Below, piece after piece: positions 1 to 13,833 of a stretch of DNA of 64,000 nucleotides. The DNA lies in NCBI GenBank assembly GCA_008508345.1, contig QNGE01000125.1, positions 165,272 through 229,271 on the forward strand. The letters are read 5' to 3'. The notes under the pieces are model-generated. The model worked only from the letters and a program-made list of their open reading frames with translations. It made no database searches and was not told the origin of the DNA. Position 1 is the stretch's first letter. Each line of letters opens with the position of its first letter. The position numbers were made by a program, and so were the translations under genes. The DNA is from Paragonimus westermani (lineage: Eukaryota; Platyhelminthes; Trematoda; Plagiorchiida; Troglotrematidae).

Positions 1-779
1 TTCTAGTAGAAAGGGGTACAAAATCGAAGATTTAGGTGATCTGTTGAAAATTAACGTATATAGTAAATAAATTGTCCGGTAAACTCTGCTCCTATTATCA
101 ATCATTGTTACCTCCAAAAAGGTCGGTTATGCTGTTTTGATATCGTTTCAGTAAACCCGGTAGTATTAGGTCAGTTGATGTTCTGGTTGTGATTCACTAC
201 TGGGAAATTAACTCAGAAAACAATCTAGACAAGATTCCACCCTGGGCTCAATCCTTAGCATGCTCTCTCGAGTTTTCCCATAGGCTAAAAGGCGTGTTGC
301 AACTCACAAAAACGAGTATCTTAAATGCGCCATCCAACCTAAAGCAAAACTCGACAACAATCGAAATGAACAGATATCTGTATAAAATTATGTCCCCTAG
401 TTGCAGCAGTGAGAAAGTAACCACGTTAGACGGTAGAAGATCTAACTCGCTTTCTGTCATATATGGAAGTTGTACTTAATATATGGTGATACAGCAAGAC
501 TGGATCTAAAACTAACACTCTGCACTAAATAGTCAGGAGCTATTTGAATTTAGCAGGTAGAAATGATGTGACTGAATCGAACCGGTAATCTTCGTGTCAA
601 AAAACGAGGAACTGTTCATTTAGCCATAAGACCTGTGAGTACCGCACGTACTGAAGTAACTTAGATTAATTGATTTTATTAATTAGTTTTACAGCATTTA
701 CTTCTGAACATGGAAATTAGGAATAATCTTCTGTACAAAGTGTCTTTCCTGCACATTTCACTGCAATTCATCATGTAAA
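1..779. other. No recognisable feature
   Basis: The open frames on both strands are below 100 codons and resemble nothing I recognise. The minus-strand Penelope-like remnant that follows may extend a little way into the right end of this stretch. Confidence 0.4.
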
Positions 780-1830
780 AACTACGGCGTGCTGGTTCAT
801 GGAGTGGAATCCGCTTGTTCACTACAACCGCTTCTGCAAACTAGAGAAGCCTTCAATTTTTGTTATTTAACATATCCGGAATAGTTTGTCAAACTTGGGC
901 CTGATTGAGGTCGATATGTTCAATATATGTCAACGAGTTGACAAAGGACGACGACCTTGGTTCTCTCTGACGTGTCAAGTTCCGACCGGACTGATACACT
1001 GTGGTATCCATGAGCGCTTTAACGGGCGAAACTGAAATGTGTTCGTTGACCCGATCGCAAAGTTGCTGCTTCGGCCTGATCCAGAGCTCACAGGGAATCG
1101 TACAGATCACTTAGGATTTGGCACTGAGCAGTTACGGTGTTTCCCACGGTGGTGTCCAGATTTCGGTGGTAGAGAACAGCACGATCGGTTGGGATGCGTA
1201 CGACGTGCATTTCATGAAAGCTGTCAGGCCAGTTTGCAACAGACTGATAGTATCATCACACTACTCGGTATTCATTTTTGGAACTGTTGAAGTCATCGCA
1301 GTGAAGGGTTCTTGTTTACTAAGTTCATCAACAAAGCTGATTGCTAGATGTTTTCTCTGGGAGTGGTTCTCAATAACTACATTCCTTTGCCCAATGTTTT
1401 TCTGGAATAGTTCCACCTAGCACGACAAAACAAATTTCATCAGATCGTGCTTATACCGAATCAACGCAAGACAGTTAAAGTCCAGGTACCATCTCGTACG
1501 AGTGTACTTCTGGTTGACAGGCTATACTACACATGCTCTACCAAGATGGTGTATAAGAATATCTAGGAAAATCAGGATCTCTGCATTTTCTTGCTTGATA
1601 TCAACTGGTTCAATGAGTCAAGCATGAGCGCCGGTGAGTGGCAGGATATTGTCGGCATAAGGTCAGTAGAAATGTGTTTGACTAATGACAGCCTTCATGT
1701 TCTTCTTTAAGTAAGCAGAAAAAGTATCCGTTATCGGCTGACTGAGTGGACCGGCCTAGGCAACACCACTGGTCTGCGCATAATGCACGATCTAATAGCT
1801 TACAGCGAAATTATCGACCCATTTTAAATG
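780..1830 (-). mobile_element. Penelope-like element remnant: reverse transcriptase plus GIY-YIG-like endonuclease, decayed
   Basis: On the minus strand one frame runs from about 1785 to 1255 with only a few stops and reads as the C-terminal half of a PLE reverse transcriptase. It shows YAQTSGVA (near 1782; family motif QTSGVAMGSPLSP), then YADN at 1648-1659 in place of the catalytic YVDD box, then IFLDILI (near 1558-1569; family FLDVLV), and RTRWYLDFN with RYKHDLMKFVL, matching the family YTGRYLNFNS...HKxxLV segment. Further along, the 889-1110 frame gives CTIPCELW and QQLCDRVNEH, the remains of the GIY-YIG nuclease (CxYxIPCxCG...RQLxxRxxEH), followed by EPRSSSFVNSL and HIDLNQA. At least four stops and several frame changes make it non-functional. 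PLEs encode an RT fused to a GIY-YIG nuclease for target-primed insertion. The start is lost; a probable frame-shifted upstream piece (TFKMGR) lies near 1820. PLE identity is confident, exact ends are not. Confidence 0.8.
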
Positions 1831-1894
1831 TACGTTTGATAGGTTGCACACACAATCGGTCGTAGATATCTCAGTTCCGTACATATTTCTATTG

Positions 1895-2190
1895 GCTCGT
1901 TTTGACAAAGAATCCATGGACTGGAGGATCGCTCTTTTCAGAGCTGGTAATGCGTATTCTTGCCATGGCGGGGATTAGAAATTCGGTTGCTTTTTGATGT
2001 GGCAACTTTGTTAACCACTGCTTCACCGATCTCACACTGGACATTACTGAGTAAGATGAAGGGTCAATCACATTCCGTTTTCACTAATGCTCAGATTGCT
2101 GGGCATTCTCGGGAGAAGGCAGAGTAACTATCCTGTTAGCACCAATCAATGGCCCCATGACTAGGACTTCTGTCAGAGATCATCAAACTT
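1895..2190 (-). repeat. Hammerhead-SINE copy A, single old arm
   Basis: This is a diverged antisense copy of the tRNA-headed family. Still visible are the B-box region near 1970 (GGGATTAGAAAT against GGGATTTGAAC), the A-box region near 2015-2030 (GTTAACCACTGC), and the 5' leader with CTCGGGAGA and AGTAACTATCCTGTTA. The hammerhead is broken: stem II survives as a perfect hairpin (GCTCT-GAAA-AGAGC on the minus strand), but the CUGANGA strand is deleted. No inverted partner is visible. Confidence 0.7.
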
Positions 2191-5100
2191 GGTGCGCATT
2201 TGGGCGGGTATAATTGGGACATCACTCACGATTAATTGTAACCTTTGAAAGGGCTTAAAAGTCTATTGTTGTGCGACTGTTGCAATCGCTTGTGAATGTT
2301 GTCCACCTTGTATAAACAGGGAACTTTGTTTTACTAACCAGTAAATCGAGTCCTAGTCGACAAATCGAATCAAGTTCAAACAAAAAATTCAGGCTTATCC
2401 TGTGCACCGAAAAAGTTCCTCATTCCACTCCCCAGTTTGTTTTTCAATATACAAATGACAGTATGGGGTAGATTTGTAAGAGGTTTGAATATTGTAATAT
2501 TAAATTAATATGATTTCTTAACAAAGCAAAGCGCATCTTGGTACGCATTATGTAATTCTGCCGTCCTGACTACAAAGAGAATGTTCATAGATAGGTTGCT
2601 AGCCCACCTGTTCTGACCTACACGGTCCTTTGCCGTGTGGCATTGTATTGATTGCAACGGTATTAGGTGTTACCGTCTGTTGGCCACTAAGGGTCGTGTT
2701 GAAACGTCTTTCGCAACCCGACTGAGACCTAATTTAAGTTCCCCGTTAGCATGTCCACGTATAAAGCCTGATTCGGACTACCATGAAAATGGTAAATGAT
2801 TGTTGTATTATCTATACGAGTGAGGTGTACGCGGTAGTTAATAGTGTGTGTGAACTAAGGTATGCAAACCTATTCGAAATAGCAAAATTTGGACTTTGAG
2901 TTTGGTCTGCGCGGTCACTCTTCACTCGAACCTTCCGGGTGGATCAACCGGCTGTGAGCCTGGTTTCCCGTAACGCCTGGTGTGTGTCGGTTTTCGTTCA
3001 TCGCCGCGCGTCATCTATTGCAGTGTTACTCGCCCACTGACCGTTCAGCTGTATGTTGTCGTGTTCCTTGGTCTTTGCAACATAGGCTTCGTATTGGTTA
3101 ACGGCACGTGATAATTCTGCCGGATTACTCAGTCCCAACTATCTGATCGTTTCGTTTACCAACGCTAGATACTACTATATTGGGCTAAGCGAATTCACCA
3201 CTCCCTGCAGGCAATTCGGTTTTAATTCCCTCATAGTTCATAAGGTGCAGTGTGTCTGTCAGTCGTAATTGTTTCAGGTCAGGTGGTATCCCGTTGTTGT
3301 CTGAGTAATTACTGTTCGTTTGATTTTGTTTGAGCTGTGTCGTACGTTTCAATTCACCAGTTCCACTTACCTCCCAACCACTAATCATTACTTATGTATA
3401 ATGTTGTAATGGTAGTGCTAGCTAGATAACCAGATATAGACGTCTTAATAGTGTAGCATCACCTTACGCAACGATAACCCACAAACTGCGTTCCGCACGC
3501 ACAAAGTAGTTCAGGCATAAGAACAAAACTGTTGGGCGCTTGTTGTAGAACTCAACAGCCTACGTATCGTGAGACGGAGTACCCATAAAAGCTTATAAGA
3601 GTTCTCAATCCAGAAGTGGATTCTGTGACTCGAAAACCTCTACTATCAGGGTCTAATGAAAAACTAGCTTGCTTACTGAGTCTAACTCATAAATACCTGT
3701 GCCTTGCAGATTACGCAGCAGAAAACACGTGACTGCCGACTAGCGTACCGTAGACAAGAACGCAAGGTCAACAGCATTCGTTGTTGTAATAGGGGGCTAC
3801 TATCCGCTTTATACTAAGGGAGCCATCGCCCCAGGAGTTGCAGATAAATGTACAGATGTAAACAAAACAACTATGATCAGACTAAACGTGGTACTCACAC
3901 AATCACATATCGCAATCAACCCCCTCTGGATAAAAAACGTGAGTTACTATCGTGGGAGCCTTATGGTAAGGCTGTTTTTGTTGAACAGTTAAAGAGTTGG
4001 ATTTTGTCCAACTGACCGTCGGGATTTTACAACGACTCTACCAAAATAGTGATCCGCACTACAGCGACTTACTAACACCGCCACCTGTCCCACTGATTGA
4101 CATACGTAAAATGGAGCGGACACTGATGTCATAACAGGTCACAAGTGACTGGTCTGGGAACCCAGTCAGACTACTGTAAGATATCTGCACCAGATTTAGA
4201 ATGAATAAAATCAGACAGTTTTGGTATCGTCTTTAACATGTTATTAATCAATCGAATTCGATTACAACATTCCTGAAGTCCGCCCGAAGTGGTTGAAACG
4301 TTGAGCACAACTTGCTGGTAACGTAGTGTTCTTTTCACTCCACTTGTCAGTCAAGCTTTGAGAAACTAAGTCTCCACGTCCGTACGTAATCTACTCCTCC
4401 AGCATTGAAAGAATGTGACAGAATTGTCAAAACCACTCTCAGGGAGGGCTAACTTCCCAAGCCTTGGGCAGTTTGCATGTTGTGCTCCATCCTTGAAGGG
4501 AATGAACGCAACGACTTCGTCAATTACTAGCTCATTGAGTTTGCGTCGACATATCGTTCGGAAAATACCCACCTCAAGGAAATTTGCCAATCGTATAACA
4601 CAAAGTGAACCGTTTAAGTGACAAAACAGATTTTTAGCGTCCGTACTTTCCAACTCTAGAAACGACCAAAGTCTGCCGTAACTAAACATTCGATGGCTAA
4701 ATTCAGAAGCAAATGTGTTGCGTATGTTGGAGACACCAAACCTAGTCTTTAGATGTCCTGATCGTCAGGATCATTCTGGTGGAATGATGCTTTTCTCGAT
4801 TTCGTACTATGAAGCTAGCAAACTTCTGTCTGTCGTAATTTGTAGTATGAATGCTGAATGCTCGATATTCGGCGTCTGTGTTTGTATTCCGTTCACTGTC
4901 CACTGACTTCCTCTTCCGTTCCCTTTTATTGTTCACTCTTTGAAAATGAGACACTATTCGTGTATTTTTCCTTTCCGAAACGTCCACCAGAAATTCACAC
5001 GTAAACAATCTTTCTCATCTCCCGGTACTCTATAAATCCCCCGAAAAATTTTATGAAATGATATGCTTACTTATTCTTGAAATAAGTTTACCTTTGATTT

Positions 5101-8100
5101 TTTCGAAAAGTTGAGCTCCACTTAACGATTTCACGATAACAGAAACAGGACTATATTAGCAGTCTGTTTACCTTCATCATTCGTAAACACAAAACATACC
5201 GATTACTTACATCAGGCAAACAGTGAGTGAACACATAATCACACGAAATGACGTATTCGGGACCGCGGCAACCTGATTGGTTTCCTCAACCACTGTCGTG
5301 TACACAACATCGCCTGATGTGTCCGGATAAATATTATTTAAATGAACAACCACTTCGGATATTGACTGCGTAATACTATTTTGAATGTTGCTATGAGATG
5401 TTTAGCAAGTGAGCAACGGATTCACCGGTCTGAGATTGTTTCATCATTAAGTGTAACTACCTGGAGTGTGTCCAACTACTCGCTGAGGCAGCTGTGGACA
5501 ATTTCTGATTGAGTAAATGTCACTACAAACGCAAGTGAACTGTTACACAAGACGGAAAATAGAGTAGATGGGCGAGAAAAGCTTCCGATTGTCGAGAACT
5601 GGGTTTGCATTGGGTGCGATTGAACAGCCGCAAAATTTCTGCCGTAGCTCATTCAAGATCACGTTTCAAAAACGTAACCCGAAGTTACAAACATTTAAAA
5701 AACAATATTTATTCAGGAGCTACTCAATTACATAAGTTGATGCACAGTTCAACAGAGTATACTCGAGAGGGGATGAACAGTGCTCAACAGTTTCCCGTCC
5801 GATCTAGCAGGGCCTACTACGAGAACAAAGAATCTGGCTTCTAGTCAAAATACAACCTTTTCATTTTCCAAAGTGCTGGCAACGGCACTTGAACCATTGC
5901 CTAGAAAGGATATTTTGTTCTAATTTTGTCTCTTACATGAGTCGGTCAAGTGCGAATTTAAGCCCGATCATCTCTACTATGAATACTATCAGTTAAGACA
6001 CACCACTGGGTAGAGTTTGGAGTCAATGTTAAGGCCAAACACTGAAGCCTTCGATTGCTTAGTTTGTGCGCATTTTTGAGCGCTAACTCGAATTTTTTAC
6101 GAAACTTTCGAAAGTAGTGTTGGACTGTCAATTCAAATATGCTTAACAATTCTACCGTTAAGGTTTGTGGCCTGTTTGCACATGACAATGCATGTGGTTG
6201 TATTTTCATCCCGTATATTAAGTCGTTTCCTTACCTAATCAAAAAACTGTCTCCCGATTTGTTGCTGACCCCAGGGGCACGTGTAGTGAGGGCCAATCAA
6301 GTCATTCGTGGTGTCTAATCAAATCTAGATAAGCTCAGACTGGTTACTGCGTAGACACTAATATGTGTATTCCCAACTCACAATACATTGCTACTGGGTC
6401 TCGATATATTGTGTCAGGAACCGGCAACACCTAAGAAATCAATGAATACCGATCGGCAATTAAATGGTCGATTTTCCAACCGCGGCAATTCTAAGCAGTT
6501 TTCGGGAGAAGCAAGGAACATTCGGCAATTTTTTGAAACAAATAAGTTATACTAATCGTTAGCCGTTCGGTTATTCACAACATTAACTTCTCGTGTAGCT
6601 GACACTATCAGTGATATCAACGAACTCGCTTGTCAATGCTCCCACCCGATAAATTCTCAAACTGATCATAGGTCAACGATTAACTGAGTGAAGTTGTTGG
6701 AAGTGGTCTCTATGGTGAGATGATCGACCGGCAAAATAGGCCCAACGTTCAAACAGAGTTGTGAATCAATGCACTTAAGAAAACCACTGATCACGTCGTA
6801 TGTCAACTTATGCTGCAAAACATTCTTGGCTTGCAATCAACATTTATGCATTTATATGTATACCAGTGGGTAAATTAAATTTACGTTGAGGATTGGCGAT
6901 CACACAATACAGTCAGGCAGAGTTACGCGTTGAGGCATTTAAGTAATGGGGGTGGGGGAAATTCTAAAAAAAACAGTGGAGTGCACACCGGAAAGAGCTG
7001 AGGTTTACCATGTGTGAACTTGATATCCCGTGATTATCGTTATGTGTGGATGAGTGGTTGTGTTCCAGCTGTTGTTGTGCCCTACACAACCTGCGTCTGT
7101 TGTCCAAATAAACAATCCTTGCATCACTTGTATCGTTGGCTCACGAAACTTCTTGTTATTGACAACCGATATTTTTCCCCTTATATTAATTCAATTTCGT
7201 TTGCGTAACGAATTAATAGGTCAACTGATTTAACATCAAATTTTCTTTAATCATTGGGCGGAATCTGTCATTTTAACTTGGAATTGTTGATTGGTAGATG
7301 ACAGGACGAAAATGGGGGTTTACTCGTTGTGGAACTAGTGTATTACGAACACTTCGGTATCTGCAGGCTATTTATTTCATGTGGCAGAAAATAACCGCCG
7401 AATAAAAAGAAATTCTATTCTAACTTCTACAAAAACACTAATTGGTTATGTTTTGAATTAGACAATGTGTAATACACATCCCAGATTCAGAGATCACTGC
7501 GACTGAATCAGTATTGGTGGGTTATATCAGAAGCCGATATGCAAACAAACAGTCTGTGACGAAACTCCTATTTACTCCTTCAATGGTGACGCCTATGCCT
7601 AGATGACAACAGTCCTACACATAGTATACGGTGCTGACTGAGCTTCACGTGAGCCCTCTTAACCCACAAATGTGTCAGTCTAAACAATCACTTTGTGATA
7701 CAGTTCTTAGTTAATCTGGGATCTAATTTTCTTCAGTGTCTTCAGCGTGATCCCAGGAAGAGAACTAGAACAAGTTGTGGAACAACCAAGCTAATTTTTG
7801 CGTTGTGAGTTTCCTGAAGTTACTCCGTCTTCTCTGAGCCACCGTCACCGGTCATCTTGATATTAGGAGGCTAACGAACGAAGCAGAAGGCCTATCAGTG
7901 TAGAACCCAGAAAGGTGCATGGAAGACTTGACGAAAAGTTTTCAGCCGCACCGCAGTTACACGTCTGGACGAGCGATTCTAGCTCGCTGACCCACTTATG
8001 CCCCGTAATCTCTGACCGCAGACCCTACTTCCACAAAGTCAAGGAACGGAAAGGAATCCCCAAATTCCCAAGCCACACAAAACATTCAATTCAAAAGAAC

Positions 8101-11100
8101 TTCTTAAGGCCCTTTTCAAGGACATTTGAAACGCGTCAACTGATAAGTTGCCGATCCCGTTCTAGAGTGTCCGAACTACTTAGAAAGTTCTCTGGTGCTA
8201 AAGAGAACGATAACGGTACTTATTTTCAGAAAAAACATCATTTGTAGCAACTACCAAGAACTCAGATCAGTTTCGGTTTGGTTTAATCTTTTAGCCTGCG
8301 TTCCGCTCCACATGTCAGGGGAGCAGTATGGGCTTCACATAGGACATACGTACACTGATAAACCCTTCGTCCTTTGTCAACAACTGGAACGCCACCACGG
8401 CCATAAATAACAAACAACGATGTTTCCGGACCTTACAAATGATGGCATTTCTGTCCTCTGTGGTTGCTGATTGAAGGCTAGAGTGCCTCAAGTATACGTC
8501 TGTCTTAACCATAATATACAGTTACATTACATTGGCTAAAGCCGTGGCATGTAACAGACAGTAGTCACCCATCACCACTCCCAGTGATGTGCGGAAAAGC
8601 TGTGCTTTTCCCCCAATTCCCTCCAACTTTGTAAATAACTATGCTCCTCAAAGGACCTCAGATGATTCCTAGAAATGGAATAACGGATTTGGACTGGGTG
8701 AACCTAATTACCTTGCTAGTAACGATTCACCGATAGTTCAAGGCACGTTAAACAGCTTTACTGCTGTAGCCTCATAGCACGACGGTTGCGTCCTATCTTT
8801 GTGTGCGAAATTTTGCTTAAAGATTAACGGGGGTCCGTTTTTGCTCCCAATGTGGGTCATGGCGGTCTGGAGTTGGTCAAAAGATCGGAAACTGTAACAT
8901 CGACAGCAGTGGTGTTGGTGATGAGATATTCTTGAACATCGTCAAAGGCACCTCTGGCATCAATCTGACATCCGGATGAATGTACAAGAAAAGGTGTACA
9001 ATGTGAATTGGCGAGTGGCACTAATCTACGACTTCAACTGCGGGCTGCTTAGAATGGTTGATGCACGAGGTCAGCTGTCCTGTTAATTGTTTCCTGCGGA
9101 CCACTGCACTACATGATGGTCAACCGTACAATTCAATGACAGGTGCTGAAAACGAGTGGTCTCATGCACGTCCTGAGCATGTCTACCCCAAAACTACCAT
9201 ACCGCTCCTTGCTTGCATTCACTGGGTATGACTGAGAAAGACTTAATGATTGGAATCCTTTGAATTAACGCACGGTACGAACAAATGACATGATGTTTAT
9301 TCATCGGTTTTTCCAGTGGGGGTAGCTAGACACTGAAAGACACTATTGCAATCCGTACGCAACGCCCAAACTATTATTATGCTTGCTGTTATGGTCTTTT
9401 TCTCAAAATCATAAACAAACAAAAACAGAACTTATAAAATAATGCAACGTAAAAGTGTCCATTTTCCTTATCGCTGTCATTGAGTTTCCTGTTACGTTTT
9501 ACTCTGCATTCGTCCACGTAATGCATTAGTCGTTTTTTCACGGTACACAATTACCAATCCGATTGACTTGTGTACCATATACATGCTACGTTAATTTCAG
9601 ACAATCGTTGGCAAGACAGCGTTTATCTTTTCTATCACACGCTTGAGTAAAAAGACCTGCAAGCCAATAGAGCAATCAATAATAACCTACCTGATTTTCA
9701 GTGGTTCAAATTGTTCCTTTGTTCTCGCTTGTTTTTTCCCCCTGTTTTATCATGATCACGTTGTCTGTGTGAATTTGATGTGTGTGAACGGTTGATGCAT
9801 TTAGACACACATTGCATACATAAACCCGTGCAGCAGCCATTGTGTCTTGTTTCCCTAACCCCCTGTAGATACAGCCATGTACATAATTATAATAACTTCT
9901 TTTGTGCCTTGGATATGTGTTGTGCGCCCAAATATATTAGACTGAATTGCACAACTAAACAGTTAAACGGTAAGTGTTTGTTGTGTGAAAAAAAGGTACT
10001 CCTCACTGATGTACCTGTTTTGTTAATCTGGAGAAGTGAGTTATTCGCCTAATTTTATGTCTACGAGACAGCCTTGTTTATGCAACCAGACAAACACATT
10101 GAGTAACACAACTATGGCACACTCATTATTCCGTGTAAAGGTGCTATAAGTGTTTGTGTGCGTAAACTTACGTGAGTGTATCAAATTCGGAAAGAGTAAA
10201 TGAAACCACCAAAGGAAGTCCTTTTAGGCGTACCACATCTAAGGTCAGTGAATTCATTCTGACACAAACGTCAAACTGCACACGACCTGGAAGTTTTGCA
10301 CTCCGGTAAATTTCAAGTTCTCTCTTTTGTTTCAGCTATGCAGTCCAGTCGAAGAGTGGAGGTTTATACATGACTGTTTCCATCTAGCCAAATATGATGT
10401 TGCCTTACTGGACGTTGCCAACTACTGTCACTAGAACATATGTAGGAAAAGCCAAAAACATCTTGTTAAAGATTGCGTGCAAAGATAATTAGTTCGATCT
10501 CTACAACTAATTTGGTCGAAGTTATAACAAATCTATACGGTTTATCCAGAGGCAAGCGAGGTGAAGTTAGCCCGAAAGTAGTCAGTACAAGATTACGGTG
10601 TTATAATCAAAAATATGGAACTGGCGAGGTGAAAATAAGGTTCAAAACGACAGCCCGTGAGAACATTTCAAGTCAAATGAGTAGTGAAAGGATGGAAAAT
10701 GAAAATCAGTAGTTGCTCATACCAATTCTAAGAAAGTTACCATTGATAAAGCACTAGTGACTACCATTTGTTTTGAACACGGAGTAAAGATTTGTGATGC
10801 TTGCTTGCAATTTTCAAAACGGTCATTTGTTGCTTATTTCGTACATGTCCATAAGGGCAATGACGATGTCTACCACGTGACCTGCCTGTTGCAGCGGCTT
10901 AGCGATGGTTGACTTACCAACGTTAAATTTGTTCGTCACGAGTCACTGTGTTACGCTTTTATTGATACGATTACCAATATACCCTCCTGTTCCATCCACG
11001 TTTGTGGATATGCGCCTAGAAGGATCTTCGCAACCAACATTCGATATTTTTATCAAATATATCGAGTAACTTCACATGTTTGTTGTCACTCTGGTGATTG

Positions 11101-11518
11101 CTTCAACATATACCTGTATAATTTTGTCACAGGTTCGATTAATTTCTGCAACAAGGGGTCAATTACATACATTTATCATATCATGGCCTTTTATGGGATT
11201 GTGTCACAGAAACAGGTTTTGCAATCCTAATCTCAGCCGAAGGATCAGCATGTTTTTGTTCGATTAGTTGCTATAGTTATGTTCGAATGGTCAGCTTAAC
11301 GAATGAGTTTATAAGCTGTTCAAAGCAACTATCTATAACACTATACAACTTAATCCGGGGGTAACGAATGACTGAGCATTTATCTGCGTTCACAAGCATC
11401 TTCCATTGTTTTAACCGATTCAACTCAAACTGTTCATAGGTCTATCTCTTCTTCTGTTCATCAGCACACTGTCCTATGACCTCCTGGAATAGAGTTATCC
11501 AGGTTTATTGCTGAGTAG
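2191..11518. other. Long stretch without recognisable genes
   Basis: I recognise no gene or repeat in these 9.3 kb. The longest open frames are 4366-4689 minus (107 codons, ATG start) and 7915-8247 plus (110 codons). Neither shows a domain, signal peptide or clear splice context, and frames of this size are expected by chance in 64 kb. Homopolymer runs are short and no tandem repeat is evident. Confidence 0.4.
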
Positions 11519-11994
11519 TTGGGTATTTGGTTTGCTTTCAAGTTGAACATCACTCACATTTGATCGCAGCGTTCGCATTCAGATAGACTTTCCAACCAGC
11601 CTCTTTCGAAAAGAAACACTAGACTCGAGTTCCGCTCTCATTAGAGCTCGTCAGTAATGCATATCATTGCCACGGCCGGGATTTGAACTCCTGCCATTCC
11701 AATCATGAGGCAACCGTGTTAACCACTGCGCCATTCACCTCATATTAGGTACGACCGAATTGTCAAATCTGAACGCTCAACCACTCTCGCTTGTGAGCAA
11801 TGATCAGGTTGCCCGATCGTCTCGAGAGGAGACATAGTAACTGTTCTGTTAAATCTAATCGATAGCCTAGCAGGTTTAATAAGATCAGTGATTTCGACTT
11901 GTCTCGGAAATCCTAATCGCGAACTTATCGAATGGAGTTAACAGGACAGCTACTGTGTCTCCTCTCGAGACGATCAGGCAACCTGACCATTACC
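11519..11994 (-). mobile_element. Hammerhead-SINE copy B, foldback with inner inverted repeat
   Basis: The left, antisense arm spans about 11519-11880. It begins with the family terminal sequence GCTGAGTAGT and GGTATTTGGTTT, then has a degenerate hammerhead (11616-11660), an intact B box (GATTTGAAC, 11680-11688), an A box (CCACTGCGCCA, 11723-11733) and the 5' leader. A second copy of the leader follows in opposite orientation (11883-11994), so 11799-11864 and 11925-11994 form an inverted repeat centred near 11895. The right arm stops within the leader, and the tRNA-like and ribozyme parts are missing on that side. No clear flanking direct repeat was found, which fits loss of the right end. 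Confidence 0.85.
11616..11660 (-). ncRNA. Degenerate hammerhead ribozyme in SINE copy B
   Basis: On the minus strand the order is stem I strand GCATTA, core CTGACGA, stem II GCTCT-AATG-AGAGC, then GGAA where the consensus needs GAAA, CTCGAGTC, and closing strand TAGTGT. Position 7 of the core tolerates C. The A-to-G change in the GAAA strand hits an invariant residue, so I expect this copy to be inactive. The left arm of copy C at 21.4 kb carries the same change. Confidence 0.75.
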
Positions 11995-13833
11995 TAGTTT
12001 TGCTTAACAATTCCTGCAATAGTTCGTTTTTTCAGATCATTAATCACTCGTTAACTGTTCAGGTGATTTGCTCTTGGGCCAGTTTTATAGAGGATTGATG
12101 GGGATCACTGTATACTTCGATGGCTGACTGACTGTCTAGGGAGTGACTCATTATCACTCGTATCCAGCTAGCTTACTTGATAATGTGTTCGATGGGCGAC
12201 CTGAATAGAATGTATCAAAGAAAGCGCCTAATCCGAAAAGTTGGCTTAAAGTGCATGAAAGTGACCTATCCAATAAGCTCACGGAAGTTAAGTTTCACGA
12301 ACGCTACGACACCGGAAAACATAATACCCAGTGGTCTTGCCGGTTCTAGAAGTATTGATCTATGTAATGTCCACAATCATGAACAGCCCAGCAAAATGGT
12401 TTCTACAATATCTTATACAAATGAAGGATGATCTTGTCACGATGGATTGACCACTTTATTGAGGTTCCAAACGTAAAACTGGCAACTACGACAGCGTGAT
12501 GGAAACATTCACAGCCTTCTTCCTGGAATATTTATGTTATGTGACTTTGTACGTGGCTCTTCGTCACTTACCTGGCCTTTCAGAATAGTTTGCGGAGTGC
12601 GCTTATAACGCTTTTAACTAATCCCCTGATTGATGATGAAACCACCCGCTTCTAATTTTCTACTAAGCCAAACAGCTGTCCTCATTCGTATCTTACACTC
12701 GTTGTTTTTCCCTGTTTTAAAACAACACACCGTTCGCCTTCATGATAGTGTAATCAGTGATCCACGCTATCGCATCCCTTAGTGAGTACACCATGTTGAC
12801 AGATAACTACGCAACATTTGTGAATCCTTAGAATTCTACAGCTAGGTCTAACAACCGTACTCACGGGTTATCTCGTCCAAACTCGTTTATTCTCAGTTAC
12901 AAATCGTCAGATAGGTAGTTCATGAGTCTCATCCCCACACTTTCGACGCTAGTAAAGTTCTTCCACACCTTACTGTCTGCACTGAAGCTGTTCACATTTT
13001 GTGAAGATCGTACATTCCTCAATGCCAGCTGAATACATAAGTCAAAAAAGGACAACGGAATCGGTAATCTTCGAAAAATGACTACCAAGTTAAAAACTGA
13101 AAACAACCTGTTGCATATTCAGGTGTTGAATGTCAGTGCCTCCGTATAACTCCTGACCTTTCAATAAACGTTGTGTAATATCCTTCAACGTTTTGGGTTC
13201 GACTAATAATGTCTATTAATCAGGAGAAAGTATCTTTTAATGTATATAGACGCTTTAATTTAGTAAGCTTGCATTAAAAGCTAAGGACACCTCGACGATA
13301 CTTGGGTCACAAGCCAAGAATGCATATCACCTGCAAGCTAGTAAAGGACACATTTTGTCACCCAAAAAACATCCTTCTTTATGGTTGTGGCTGTGTTTAT
13401 TCAAAGTTATTAGTAACTGTTTGAATAGGCATACGATTACCACTGGCTGGTAGACTGTTATCTCTTAGCGATAGCCTAAGCTAACATGTGGTAAGCGGTT
13501 TTGTCTTCTAATCGTTCGTTCACTCTCTCGTGTTCCGATGGAGGACAGTGGGCCTCAGAAGCAGCAAATGCCGAAGATCATTCCTGATTAATCTTTTCTT
13601 ACTTAAAATAAATCGACGACCAAATTCAAAGCGGATGGTCTGTAATCAATAAAAGAGATTTCTACCACTGCCTTGCGTGCGTGCTGCCGGTATCTTGCTT
13701 TAGTTGCCCAGTTTTTGCTGTGACCCATTGCTTGTCTGTCGAAATATAAAAATATGTTTCATTTAATGAAAAGAAGAAACAAGTCTGTTAGAGAAAGTGA
13801 TCTGCATGCACTCCTTCATTCCAAATGACCGTC
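11995..13833. other. No recognisable feature
   Basis: Only short open frames are present (longest 84 codons at 12177-12431 plus). They match nothing I know and have no clear splice context. Confidence 0.4.

Noticed and set aside
720..785. TGATGA followed by GTGAAA on the minus strand just after the 1-kb PLE relic
   Set aside because: The leading C of the core is missing and stem III pairs poorly. It may be a decayed PLE hammerhead but cannot be supported.
4366..4689. 107-codon minus-strand frame with an ATG start
   Set aside because: No recognisable domain and no splice or promoter context; a frame this long is expected by chance.
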